From positions 62,001-126,000 of the forward strand of contig NZ_MBSO01000013.1 of assembly GCF_001695835.1 (NCBI RefSeq): a stretch of 64,000 bases of DNA. The letters are read 5' to 3'. Below, in pieces: positions 10,827 to 19,417 of the stretch (positions are counted from its first letter, which is position 1; every line of letters starts with the position of its first letter). This DNA is from Ensifer sp. LC11 (GTDB lineage: Bacteria > Pseudomonadota > Alphaproteobacteria > Rhizobiales > Rhizobiaceae). Position numbers and translations under genes: made by a program. The notes beneath the pieces were generated by a model. The model made no database searches and was not told the origin of the DNA. It saw only the letters and a list, made by a program, of their open reading frames with translations.

Positions 10827-10864
10827 CCCTTGCCTTCCCGCGGACCGTCGCGGCCGCCGGCCGG

Positions 10865-11746
10865 TCAGATGAAGATCTGGTGTTCCGCCGTGACCAACTC
10901 CTGGAGGAAGGCCGCCACAGTGCGCACGCGCACGAGATCGCGCGCGCTTTCATGATAGGTGGTCCAGTAGGCGCGGCGAATGGTCGTGTCCGGCAGGATG
11001 CGTTTGAGTTCCGGTGTATGACGGGCAATGTAGTTGTGCAGGATGCCGATGCCGGCGCTGGAGCGCACGGCTTCGGTCTGGCCGGTGGCACTCGATATCT
11101 CGAAGGCTGCATCCCAGCTGCGCATGATCTCGGCGGAAAAGTTCAGCGACGGCGTGAAGATCAGGTCTTCGACGTAACCGATGCGGCGATGTCCCTTGAG
11201 GTCATCGATCGTCTGCGGCGTGCCGTGCTTTTCGAGATAGGCAGACGAGGCATAGAGGCCGAGCGTGTAATCGGTGAGCTTTGACGAGACGAGGCGCCCC
11301 TGTTCCGGCCGCTCGATGGTGATCGCGATGTCGGCCTCGCGCTGCGACAGCGAGAAGGAGCGCGGCACCGGCACCAGCTGCAGCTTCAGTTCCGGATAGC
11401 GGGCGGTCAAGCGCCCGAGGCGCGGCGCGAGGAACGAAACCCCGAATCCGTCGGGTGCGCCGATCCGCACCGTGCCGGCGATCGCCGTGTCGATCCGGCC
11501 GATCTGGGATTGGGCCGCGAGCATCTCCGTTTCCATCCGCTCGGCGGCCGCCAGGAAGATTTCGCCTTCGGCAGTCAGCTCGCAACCGTTTGGCCGTCGT
11601 ACGAGGAGCCGCGTCTTCAAGGTTTCCTCAAGCGCCGTCACGCGACGGCTGAGCGTGGCGTGGTTGACACCCAGCCGCTTCGACGCGGCCAGGATCTGTC
11701 CGGTGCGCGCCACGGCTAGAAACATTCTGACATCGTCCCAGTTCAT
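10865..11746 (-). CDS. LysR-family transcriptional regulator
   Basis: Helix-turn-helix at residues about 1-60 (MNWDDVRMFLAVARTGQILA, with SKRLGVNHATLSRRV as recognition region) followed by a LysR substrate-binding domain. ATG 11746 was chosen because the family motif begins there; longer in-frame starts to 11851 add an unrelated tail overlapping the promoter. It is divergent from mmsA across 127 bases, the classic arrangement for a LysR regulator and its target. It probably controls methylmalonate-semialdehyde dehydrogenase expression, but no operator was identified. Confidence 0.88.
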   Translation of the reverse strand: MNWDDVRMFLAVARTGQILAASKRLGVNHATLSRRVTALEETLKTRLLVRRPNGCELTAEGEIFLAAAERMETEMLAAQSQIGRIDTAIAGTVRIGAPDGFGVSFLAPRLGRLTARYPELKLQLVPVPRSFSLSQREADIAITIERPEQGRLVSSKLTDYTLGLYASSAYLEKHGTPQTIDDLKGHRRIGYVEDLIFTPSLNFSAEIMRSWDAAFEISSATGQTEAVRSSAGIGILHNYIARHTPELKRILPDTTIRRAYWTTYHESARDLVRVRTVAAFLQELVTAEHQIFI

Positions 11747-11873
11747 AGTGTTGCGGTCCTGTTCGCGCCGTTGGGCTTTAATTTCTGCACAACGGTTGCT
11801 GAATATCGGAAATTGATTTGTTGAAATCGTAGTGCGATCATGCCGCCACAATCAAGGTCTGGAGGAACCATTC

Positions 11874-13370
11874 ATGTACGAACTCGGTCATTTCATCGAT
11901 GGCAAGCGCGTCGCCGGCAAGAGCGGCCGCGTCAGCAACATCTTCAACCCGGCAACCGGCGAAGTGCAGGGCACTGTGGCGCTGGCGAGCGATGCGGAAC
12001 TAGCGGCAGCCGTCGAAAGCGCCAAGGCAGCGCAGCCGAAGTGGGCAGCCACCAACCCGCAGCGCCGCGCCCGCGTCTTCATGAAGTTCGTCGAGCTTCT
12101 GAACGCCAACATGAACGAGCTTGCCGAGATCCTCTCGCGCGAGCACGGCAAGACGATCGAAGACGCCAAGGGTGACCTCATCCGCGGCCTCGAAGTCTGC
12201 GAATTCGTCATCGGCATTCCGCACCTACAGAAGAGCGAATTCACCGAAGGCGCCGGCCCCGGCATCGACATGTACTCGATCCGCCAGGCCGTCGGCATCG
12301 GCGCGGGCATCACGCCCTTCAACTTCCCGGCGATGATCCCGATGTGGATGTTCGCGCCGGCAATCGCCTGCGGCAACGCCTTCATCCTGAAACCGTCCGA
12401 GCGCGACCCGTCCGTTCCGGTCCGTCTCGCCGAACTGATGATCGAAGCCGGCTTGCCGGCCGGTATCCTCAACGTCGTCAACGGTGACAAGGGTGCGGTC
12501 GATGCGATCCTCACCCATCCGGATATCGCTGCCGTTTCCTTCGTCGGCTCGACCCCGATCGCCCGCTATGTCTATGGCACGGCGGCGATGAACGGCAAGC
12601 GCGCCCAGTGCTTCGGCGGCGCCAAGAACCACATGATCATCATGCCCGACGCCGACATGGACCAGGCCGCCAACGCGCTGATGGGCGCGGGCTACGGCTC
12701 GGCCGGCGAGCGCTGCATGGCGATCTCGGTCGCCGTCCCGGTCGGCGAGGATACCGCCAACCGCCTGATCCAGAAGCTGACCCCCATGGTCGAGAGCCTG
12801 CGCATCGGCCCCTATACCGACGAGAAGGCCGACATGGGCCCGGTTGTCACCAAGGAAGCCGAGCAGCGCATCAGAAGCCTGATCGACAGCGGTATCGAGC
12901 AGGGCGCCAAACTGGTGGTCGACGGCCGCGACTTCAAGCTGCAGGGCTATGAAAACGGCCACTTCATCGGCGGCTGCCTGTTCGACAACGTCACCCCCGA
13001 CATGGACATCTACAAGACGGAAATCTTCGGACCGGTTCTCTCGGTCGTTCGCGCCAAGAACTACGAGGAAGCTCTCGACCTGCCGATGAAGCATGAATAC
13101 GGCAACGGCGTCGCGATCTACACCCGTGACGGTGACGCTGCCCGCGACTTCGCCTCGCGCATCAACATCGGCATGGTCGGCGTCAACGTGCCGATCCCGG
13201 TTCCGCTCGCCTACCACTCCTTCGGCGGCTGGAAGTCCTCGTCCTTCGGCGACCTCAACCAGCATGGCCCGGACTCGATCAAGTTCTGGACCCGCACGAA
13301 GACCATCACCGAGCGCTGGCCCTCGGGCATCAAGGACGGCGCCGAATTCTCCATCCCGACGATGAAGTAA
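11874..13370 (+). CDS. mmsA: Methylmalonate-semialdehyde dehydrogenase (CoA-acylating)
   Basis: NAD-dependent, CoA-acylating aldehyde dehydrogenase converting methylmalonate semialdehyde (valine, thymine or inositol catabolism) to propionyl-CoA, or malonate semialdehyde to acetyl-CoA. The 498-residue protein has the NAD-site segment ITPFNFPAMIPMWM and the catalytic cysteine in YGSAGERCMAIS, the Cys context typical of the MmsA/IolA subgroup. ATG 11874 has GGAGGA at 11861-11866. It ends before a strong terminator, so it is monocistronic. The neighbouring divergent LysR gene is the likely regulator. Confidence 0.93.
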   Translation: MYELGHFIDGKRVAGKSGRVSNIFNPATGEVQGTVALASDAELAAAVESAKAAQPKWAATNPQRRARVFMKFVELLNANMNELAEILSREHGKTIEDAKGDLIRGLEVCEFVIGIPHLQKSEFTEGAGPGIDMYSIRQAVGIGAGITPFNFPAMIPMWMFAPAIACGNAFILKPSERDPSVPVRLAELMIEAGLPAGILNVVNGDKGAVDAILTHPDIAAVSFVGSTPIARYVYGTAAMNGKRAQCFGGAKNHMIIMPDADMDQAANALMGAGYGSAGERCMAISVAVPVGEDTANRLIQKLTPMVESLRIGPYTDEKADMGPVVTKEAEQRIRSLIDSGIEQGAKLVVDGRDFKLQGYENGHFIGGCLFDNVTPDMDIYKTEIFGPVLSVVRAKNYEEALDLPMKHEYGNGVAIYTRDGDAARDFASRINIGMVGVNVPIPVPLAYHSFGGWKSSSFGDLNQHGPDSIKFWTRTKTITERWPSGIKDGAEFSIPTMK

Positions 13371-13395
13371 CGGGACAACAGATCCTCCCGCCTCG

Positions 13396-13420
13396 GGGCC
13401 TCCTTCGGGAGGCCCTTTTT
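13396..13420 (+). terminator. Rho-independent terminator of mmsA
   Basis: Perfect GGGCCTCC/GGAGGCCC stem closed by a TTCG tetraloop and followed by TTTTT. Confidence 0.94.
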
Positions 13421-13614
13421 GTTGCATTAGAAGGTGAATTACAACTAATATGAGAGTGGGGGCCGGGAGTGCGCTGAGGCGTGTCCGGAACAGCCCTTGG
13501 GCGCACCGGTTCGAGGGGAACCATCCGGGCGATCCTTGTCAGTTAGGGCTTTCACACACGCGGCTCTGGCCGTTCGACCGGAAGTCGCAGGGTGATGGGT
13601 TGGGGAGACTCGTC

Positions 13615-14721
13615 ATGGTGGCTACAGACGCCACGTCGTTTCCGGCTGCGCCGGCACAAGACGCTTCAAGCGATTTCCATCGGCTTTCATTCACCGGCAG
13701 CGGCAAGGAGTACTTCGGCATCTGGATCGTCAACGCGTTTCTGACGATCGTGACGCTCGGCGTCTATTCGGCGTGGGCGAAGGTCCGGCGCAACCGGTAC
13801 TTCTACGGCAACACGGTGCTGCTCGGGCGTGCCTTTGAATACCACGCCACCGGCGGGCAGATCCTGATCGGTCGGCTGATCGTCCTCGGCTACTTGATCC
13901 TCTACAACGTCATGCTGATTTTCGTTCCGGTCGTCGGCATCATCCTCGGCCTGCTGCTGCTGGTCTTTGTGCCCTTTCTGGTCGCTCGCGGCTTGCGTTT
14001 CAGCGCCCGGGTGACGAGCTACCGCAACGTACGCTTCGATTTTGTCGGCCGCGCCGGCGGCGCCTTTCTCGCCTTCATCGTCGGACCAGTCGTCGCGGTG
14101 ATCTCGTTCGGTATCCTGGCGCCGCTCGCCAGCCGTTGGGCCTGGCGTTACATCGGCAGCAACATGCGCTACGGCGACCGGGCATTTGTGACCGAGCCAC
14201 GCCTCGCGGACCTCTACAAGACCTGGGCTCTCGTTGCCGTCATGGTGGTCGTGGGGCTGCTGGTATTCTTCTTCTTCGCGTCCCTCACCTTATCAACGCT
14301 TGTCGTTGCGCCCGGCACTGGTCTTGGCCAAATGCCGAGGCTCCAGTTCGGTTCCTACGTGTTCGGCATTCTCACCTACCTTGTCGGCGCTGCGCTCTTT
14401 ACCGCAATCGGATTGTTTTATCGCGCAGGGATCCGCAACGCCGCCTGGTCTGCGACGATCTTTGATCGCAAGCACAGGCTATTGAGCAATATGTCGCGCA
14501 GTGACTACGCCTGGGTCGTCATTTCAGGCTTCGTGGTCACCATTTTGACGCTTGGCCTGATGCGTCCCTGGGCGGCGGTGCGCGTCGCGCGTTACGTCAA
14601 CGACCACACGGCGGTACGGTTCAACGGCAATGTCGGCGAAATATTTGACCGTATTGAAGCGCAGGGCTCCGCCGTCGGTGCCGAGTTCATGGATATCGAA
14701 GGCTTCGACATTGGCTTCTGA
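13615..14721 (+). CDS. DUF898 (YjgN-type) multi-pass membrane protein
   Basis: Integral membrane protein of 368 residues with several hydrophobic segments and the repeated DUF898 hallmarks: GSGKEYFGIWIVNAFLTIVT, a W-x-K-x-R-R-N-R-Y-F segment, and a second copy near the C-terminus. The ATG at 13615 is preceded by GGGGAG and starts just before the conserved region; an upstream in-frame ATG at 13450 lies in non-conserved sequence. The function of DUF898 is unknown. Its stop overlaps the start of an M48 protease, a pairing often seen with DUF898 and suggesting a membrane-quality-control role (inference). Confidence 0.85.
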   Translation: MVATDATSFPAAPAQDASSDFHRLSFTGSGKEYFGIWIVNAFLTIVTLGVYSAWAKVRRNRYFYGNTVLLGRAFEYHATGGQILIGRLIVLGYLILYNVMLIFVPVVGIILGLLLLVFVPFLVARGLRFSARVTSYRNVRFDFVGRAGGAFLAFIVGPVVAVISFGILAPLASRWAWRYIGSNMRYGDRAFVTEPRLADLYKTWALVAVMVVVGLLVFFFFASLTLSTLVVAPGTGLGQMPRLQFGSYVFGILTYLVGAALFTAIGLFYRAGIRNAAWSATIFDRKHRLLSNMSRSDYAWVVISGFVVTILTLGLMRPWAAVRVARYVNDHTAVRFNGNVGEIFDRIEAQGSAVGAEFMDIEGFDIGF

Positions 14722-15766
14722 GGACAGACTGATCGCGATCGGCGAATGGCACCCGGCCGGCTCCAGCCGGTCGGTGCCGTCAAGGCTTGTCGACGATGGT
14801 GCAAACATCGTTGCACGCGACGAGGCAGGTGGCGCGCTGGCGTGCGCGGACCTTGCCGCTATCGAGATATCGCCGCGTGTCGGTGCCATTCCTCGTCGCG
14901 TCGCGTTTCCGGACGGTTCGCTGTTTGAAAGCGCCGACAATGATGCGGTCGATCGTTTCCTGAAAGGCAAGGGCAGGTCCGGTTTCATAAACGAGCTGGA
15001 ACGCTTCCACCCGCGTCTCATCGCTGTCGTTGCCGCGACGGTGCTTTGCGGCATTGCCATTTATCGCTACGCCGTCCCTGCTCTCGTCGAAGTCGCGGTG
15101 CTCGTTACCCCGCCGATCGTGCCGAAAATCATGTCGGCGAGCACGATTGAAACGATGGACCGTATGCTCTTTGACAAAACGCAGCTGACCTCGGAGCGAC
15201 AGGACAACATCCGAGAAGGCTTCAAGGCGATTGCTGCCCTTTCGAGTCGTGGCGACGCCGGCTACACCCTCAACTTCCGCAAGGGCGGCGTGGCCGGGCC
15301 CAACGCCTTTGCGCTTCCGGATGGCACGCTGGTCGTCACGGACGAGCTCGTCGAGCTTGCCGGCGACGATACCGAAATGATCGTCGGCGTGCTGGCGCAC
15401 GAGATCGGCCACGTCGATCTCGAGCACAGCCTGCGACAGATCTATCGCGCCGCAGGCATTGCCGGTCTCATCATGATGATCGGCGGCGACGTCGGTTCGG
15501 GTACGGAAGATCTGCTGGTGCAGGGCGCGGGCCTTCTTTCGCTCTCCTATTCGCGCGGTGCCGAAAGCGCTGCCGACAGGCACTCGGTCGAGCTGATGCA
15601 GAAGGCGGGCAGGGATCCGACGGCGATCGCCCGCTTTTTCGACGTGCTCGAGGAAAAGCTCGATGATCACCTCGACACCAGCATTCTGTCGACCCATCCC
15701 GGCACGCCGGAGCGGCGCAAGGCGATCCTCGACTATGCCGCCGAAGTGCGCGCCAAGGCCCAATGA
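14711..15766 (+). CDS. M48-family zinc metalloprotease, membrane-anchored
   Basis: Zinc protease with the HExxH motif (LAHEIGHVD) and the downstream Glu ligand region (SRGAESAADRHSVELM). It has an N-terminal beta-rich domain with a GEWHPAGSS motif, a hydrophobic anchor around VVAATVLCGIAIYRYA, then the peptidase domain. I chose TTG 14711, which overlaps the end of the DUF898 gene by 11 bases and has GAAGG upstream; an in-frame ATG at 14630 would lie deep inside the previous gene. Translation is probably coupled to DUF898. Substrate is unknown; the family includes HtpX/LoiP-like envelope proteases. Confidence 0.85.
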   Translation: MASEDRLIAIGEWHPAGSSRSVPSRLVDDGANIVARDEAGGALACADLAAIEISPRVGAIPRRVAFPDGSLFESADNDAVDRFLKGKGRSGFINELERFHPRLIAVVAATVLCGIAIYRYAVPALVEVAVLVTPPIVPKIMSASTIETMDRMLFDKTQLTSERQDNIREGFKAIAALSSRGDAGYTLNFRKGGVAGPNAFALPDGTLVVTDELVELAGDDTEMIVGVLAHEIGHVDLEHSLRQIYRAAGIAGLIMMIGGDVGSGTEDLLVQGAGLLSLSYSRGAESAADRHSVELMQKAGRDPTAIARFFDVLEEKLDDHLDTSILSTHPGTPERRKAILDYAAEVRAKAQ

Positions 15767-15802
15767 GCTGCGGCGCTTGCCGCGCCTCGTACCTCAAACG
15801 AA

Positions 15803-15827
15803 AACAGCGGGCCGCTGGCCCGCTGTT
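15803..15827 (-). terminator. Rho-independent terminator of fbpA
   Basis: Perfect 11-pair AACAGCGGGCC/GGCCCGCTGTT stem with a three-base loop. The minus-strand 3' side continues TTCGTTT, so it mainly serves fbpA; it may also stop read-through from the convergent protease gene. Confidence 0.82.
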
Positions 15828-15851
15828 CGCATGGTGCAATCCGACTTGCGA

Positions 15852-16892
15852 TCAGTCCTGCGGGCCGTCGTTGTAGCCGACCTTGTCGACCAGTTCCGAA
15901 GCCTTCTTGCGGTTCGCTGCGATGTCGGCGAGCGGCAGTTCGTCCGGCTTGATCGTGCCGAAGGACTTGACGACGTCAGACGGTTCGGCGCCTGGCAGAA
16001 CAGGATATTCGAACACCTGTTCGGCATAGATCTTCTGGGCTTCGCCTTCCGACAGGAATTCCATCAGCTTCAGCGCATTGTCCTTGTTCGGGGCGTTCTT
16101 GGCGAGCGCCATGCCCGAGATGTTGACGTGCGTGCCGCGGTCTTTGGCGTTCGGGAAGAGCACCTTGATGGCGGCAGCCCAATCCTTCTGTTCCGGCTCT
16201 TTCTCGTTGGTCAGCATCAGACCGACATAGTAGGTGTTGCCGAGCGCGAGGTCGCATTCGCCGGCGAGGATCGCCTTGGCCTGGTCGCGGTCGCCACCGT
16301 CGGGCTTCTTGGCGAGATTGTTCTTGAGCCCGGTCAGCCACTTTTCGGCCTCGGCTTCACCATGGTGGGCGATCATCGAGGCGAACAGGCCGATGTTGTA
16401 GGAGTGCTGGCCGTCGCGGGTGCAGATCTTGCCCTTCCACTTGGGATCGGCGAGCTCTTCATAGGTGATGTCGTCCTGGGCGACGCGGTCCTTGGAGGCA
16501 TAAACGACGCGGCCGCGGGTGGTCAGGCCGAACCAGTTGCCTTCAGGATCACGGAAATGCGCCGGAATGTCCTTGTTGATCGTCTCGTTGGCCACAGGCT
16601 GGGTGACGCCGGCATCCTTCGCCTCGGTCAGGCGGCTGATGTCGACGGTCAGGATCACGTCGGCGGGTGAATTGGCGCCTTCGGCCTGGATGCGTTCGAC
16701 GAGGCCCTTGTCGAGGAAGAGCACATTGGTGGTGATGCCGGTTTCCTTGGTGAAAGCGTCGAGCAGCGGCTTGATCAGGTCGGGCTGCCTGTAGGAGTAG
16801 ATGTTGACTTCACCGTCTGCCCAGGCGGCGGTCGTGGCAAAGAGGGTTGCCGTCAGGGACAAAACGCCCATTGCTGCTCTTGAAACGGACAT
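15852..16892 (-). CDS. fbpA: Ferric iron ABC transporter substrate-binding protein
   Basis: Periplasmic Fe(III)-binding protein of 346 residues with a cleavable signal peptide (hydrophobic core about 8-22, cleavage after AWA). The mature start VNIYSYRQPDLI and the tandem-tyrosine segment GNTYYVGLM are features of the FbpA/FutA family, in which tyrosines coordinate the iron. ATG 16892 has GGAGGA in front; a weaker in-frame ATG is at 16904. The gene is divergent from rirA, and a near-match to the RirA iron-responsive operator lies between them. Its permease partner may be the gene at 2298-4052. The ATPase is not in the window. Confidence 0.92.
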   Translation of the reverse strand: MSVSRAAMGVLSLTATLFATTAAWADGEVNIYSYRQPDLIKPLLDAFTKETGITTNVLFLDKGLVERIQAEGANSPADVILTVDISRLTEAKDAGVTQPVANETINKDIPAHFRDPEGNWFGLTTRGRVVYASKDRVAQDDITYEELADPKWKGKICTRDGQHSYNIGLFASMIAHHGEAEAEKWLTGLKNNLAKKPDGGDRDQAKAILAGECDLALGNTYYVGLMLTNEKEPEQKDWAAAIKVLFPNAKDRGTHVNISGMALAKNAPNKDNALKLMEFLSEGEAQKIYAEQVFEYPVLPGAEPSDVVKSFGTIKPDELPLADIAANRKKASELVDKVGYNDGPQD

Positions 16893-16913
16893 CGCTTCCT
16901 CCATTTTCTCAGT

Positions 16914-16928
16914 TGAGCTAAGTTAACA
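16914..16928 (-). promoter_or_regulatory. Near-match to the RirA iron-responsive operator
   Basis: In the fbpA direction the sequence reads TGT-N9-TCA, one mismatch from the rhizobial IRO consensus TGA-N9-TCA. It lies within a partly palindromic GTTGAGCTAAGTTAAC stretch, 22 bases upstream of the fbpA start. The position suits repression of fbpA by iron-loaded RirA. Confidence 0.4.
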
Positions 16929-17085
16929 AAAATGCTCATCTTTCTTGACCGCGGCATGGCAAACAGTCAATCGGGAAACCGTAAACACTCAAGAAGAAGT
17001 GACTTTTGGAGCTTTTTGGAATTGTTCCAAACTATGATCCGTCCTATATGATGAGTTCGTGAACCTCTCGATGCCGGAGTGAATG

Positions 17086-17550
17086 ATGCGTCTGACGAAA
17101 CAAACGAACTACGCCGTTCGCATGTTGATGTATTGCGCTGCCAATGGCGAAAAGCTCAGCCGCATTCCCGAGATCGCCAGGGCCTACGGCGTCTCCGAGT
17201 TGTTTCTGTTCAAGATTTTGCAGCCCTTGACCAAGGCCGGCCTCGTGGAGACCGTCCGCGGCCGCAACGGCGGCGTGCGTCTGCCGAAGCCCGCATCGGC
17301 CATTACGCTGTATGATGTCGTCAAGGTCACGGAAGACAGTTTCGCGATGGCGGAATGCTTCGAGGCGGGTGAGATCGAATGCCCGCTCGTCGACAGTTGT
17401 GGCCTCAACTCGGCACTGCGCAAGGCGCTGAACGCCTTCTTCGAGGTGCTCCAGGGCTACACGATCGACGACCTCGTCAAGGCGCGTCCGCAGATCAACT
17501 TCCTGCTCGGCCTCGAAGAGCCCAAGCGTCCGCAGACCACGGCGGCGTGA
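17086..17550 (+). CDS. rirA: Rhizobial iron regulator RirA (Rrf2 family)
   Basis: Global iron-responsive repressor of rhizobia, carrying an Fe-S cluster. The 154-residue protein begins with the Rrf2 winged helix (MRLTKQTNYAVRML) and has the three cluster cysteines at about 91, 99 and 105 (AECFEAGEIECPLVDSCGL), the exact RirA pattern. Two consecutive ATG codons occur; GGAG at 17076-17079 fits the second (17086) better. When iron is sufficient RirA represses uptake genes, probably including the adjacent divergent fbpA. The region in front (16929-17085) is AT-rich and holds both promoters. Confidence 0.95.
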   Translation: MRLTKQTNYAVRMLMYCAANGEKLSRIPEIARAYGVSELFLFKILQPLTKAGLVETVRGRNGGVRLPKPASAITLYDVVKVTEDSFAMAECFEAGEIECPLVDSCGLNSALRKALNAFFEVLQGYTIDDLVKARPQINFLLGLEEPKRPQTTAA

Positions 17551-17577
17551 CATTGGAAGAATTGACTGCCGCCGCGT

Positions 17578-17967
17578 TTACTCTGGCGGCAGATACTCCC
17601 GCAAGATGAAGTCGATTGCTGTCGGGTCGATTTCGGCCTTGTCGATGCGAAAATCGGCACCGTATTCTTCCAGATTCTGAAAATAGGGGTCGGTAAGCGA
17701 CGCCGAGATCACCCCGATTGGTCCGATATAGCCATGGTGTCTGAGCGCGGGGACGGTCTCGCGAAAATCGGCCTGTGGCTTGAGGCGGTTGTCGAGCAGG
17801 ATCATAGACACCGGCTCCCCGGAACGCAGGAACTCCAGCGCACTTTCCATCGTCTGGCAGTAATGCAGCTGGATGTCGACGTTGCTGACCTTGCGGATCA
17901 GCGCGCGCAGGATCAGGTTTTCCGCCGGATCGTCGTCAACGAGCAGAATGTGGGCTTTTCGCGTCAT
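17578..17967 (-). CDS. Single-domain response regulator
   Basis: A 129-residue stand-alone receiver domain: acidic pocket LLVDDDP near residue 10, phospho-acceptor Asp in MILLDNRLK, the switch residue Ser in GVISASL, and a weakly conserved lysine region RIDKAEID. There is no output domain. The ATG at 17967 was selected over an upstream in-frame start at 18027 because the receiver fold begins there. It lies 76 bases downstream of the LuxR-type gene on the same strand and may be co-transcribed. The cognate kinase is not apparent. Confidence 0.85.
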   Translation of the reverse strand: MTRKAHILLVDDDPAENLILRALIRKVSNVDIQLHYCQTMESALEFLRSGEPVSMILLDNRLKPQADFRETVPALRHHGYIGPIGVISASLTDPYFQNLEEYGADFRIDKAEIDPTAIDFILREYLPPE

Positions 17968-18043
17968 GACCGATACTCTTGCTGATTGCGAGCGTCCTGT
18001 TCGTTGGGCGCGGCTCTCGTAAAGCAAAGCTGCGCATCGGCTG

Positions 18044-18757
18044 TCATTGTATGATCTGCTCTCGGATCGCCTTCGCCACCATCTGGGTGCGGTTGACGAC
18101 GTCGAGCTTTTTCAGGATCGTTGCCGTGTGGGAATTCACCGTGTGCTCAGACACGGAGACGATGAGGGCAATCTCGCTCGCCGTCTTGCCGTGCGAGATC
18201 CATTTGAGAATTTCGGTTTCCCTTGGCGTGAGCCCCATGCCGGCCTTGTTGGCCAGCGCGACCCGGTAAAAATAGTCGAAGGCGCAGATAGCGTCGTAGG
18301 CAAGCCCGATATGTTCTGCACGGCCGATATCCTCGCCGTCGCCGAGAAAGAGCACGGCGTAGCGGGCGCCCGTGGCAGCAGCGTGCACCGGTACGCTGAC
18401 CAGCAGCTCGAAGCCGAGCTGCACGAGCAGGTTCTGGCCGGGATCGCAGTTCGGATCTTCAGACCGCCAGACCGACGAAATCGCCGATCTGTGCAGTGTC
18501 TTGTAAAACAGGCTGTCACCGAAGCGATGGCGCTTGTCGTACTCCTCGGCAAGCCCCGACGGCAGGTCGTGCAACGCCAGCCGGGAGGACAGCATGCAGG
18601 CGTCGTTCTCGCTGCCGAGTTGGAGAATGCCGAAATGGCTGAAACCGAAGCGCAATGCCATCGTATGGAATATGCGGAAGAAGTCGACGCGATTGAGCGC
18701 TTTCTCGAGTTCGTCGCGAAGATCGTACCGCCTGTGATTTTCCAGCAAAGCCGCCAC
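18044..18757 (-). CDS. LuxR-family transcriptional regulator (autoinducer-domain, solo)
   Basis: A 237-residue protein with an N-terminal autoinducer-binding-like domain (about 15-165) and a C-terminal GerE helix-turn-helix (about 172-237, LTPRETEILKWISHGKTASE and HTVNSHTATILKKL). No LuxI synthase is nearby, so it is a LuxR solo; several canonical acyl-homoserine-lactone contact residues are not obvious. The start is GTG 18757 with GGGGAT upstream. The signal it senses, if any, is unknown. A lone receiver gene follows. Confidence 0.87.
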   Translation of the reverse strand: MAALLENHRRYDLRDELEKALNRVDFFRIFHTMALRFGFSHFGILQLGSENDACMLSSRLALHDLPSGLAEEYDKRHRFGDSLFYKTLHRSAISSVWRSEDPNCDPGQNLLVQLGFELLVSVPVHAAATGARYAVLFLGDGEDIGRAEHIGLAYDAICAFDYFYRVALANKAGMGLTPRETEILKWISHGKTASEIALIVSVSEHTVNSHTATILKKLDVVNRTQMVAKAIREQIIQ

Positions 18758-19417
18758 GGAATGGCTATCCCCTTGTCGTCGTGCGGCAGTCTAGCCCGCG
18801 CGCAGCAGCGATCAATCGGCAAAGTGCGTGGCGGCCGACAGCGAGCGTCATGCCCGTCCCTCGGCAGACCCGCCGAAAAATGAGGCGCCGCAAGAGGCGG
18901 CTGTCAGTCCCTCCCAAGGACATTTTGGCACGTCGATTGTCTCCCCCGAGATTTGTGTACATTTTATTGCACAATCGTGTTGGAAATTTCTACCATACTA
19001 TCTTGGGATTGACGGAAGGCGGCGACGATCGAATCGCCCTCTTGTAGCGCATGATCGTGCCGGGCCGGGAAGGCGCCGCTGTTTCGCCGGATGGCTGTTC
19101 GCGCTAGAATAGGGTGCGCCGCTCCCGGTGCATGGCGACCACCAGGGAAGGGCGGCGCTGGGTTGCAGCAGGCCTGCAGAAACGGCCCGGAAACCGGGTT
19201 CGCGCCCGTCGCGCGGTGCCAGTTTGTCAGTCGATTCTAAAATAGTGGACAGATATCCCGGCTCTACCTGCGGACGAATTTTTCGCATAGACAAATTTCT
19301 GCGGCGACTTATTGCAATGCGACGCCAAATGTCGTTCCATCCGGCCTTGACCGGGGGGCAACGGCATTCCGCGTCAGGAAAACACGAGAACAAAAACAAA
19401 TCTGGGAAGCAAAGCTC
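18758..19417. other. Long intergenic region between the LuxR gene and dppA
   Basis: About 660 bases without a convincing gene. The AT-rich core (18940-19015) and the stretch at 19270-19320 probably hold the divergent promoters. TTATTGCA occurs at 18964-18971 and TTATTGCAATGC at 19309-19320; the same 12-mer is present in front of the phasin gene (7899-7910). No clear structured RNA was recognised. Confidence 0.5.

Noticed and set aside
13487-13510. EcfG promoter before the DUF898 gene
   Set aside because: GGAAC-N16-GGTT has a mismatch in the -10 core, and other stress genes in the window have exact matches.
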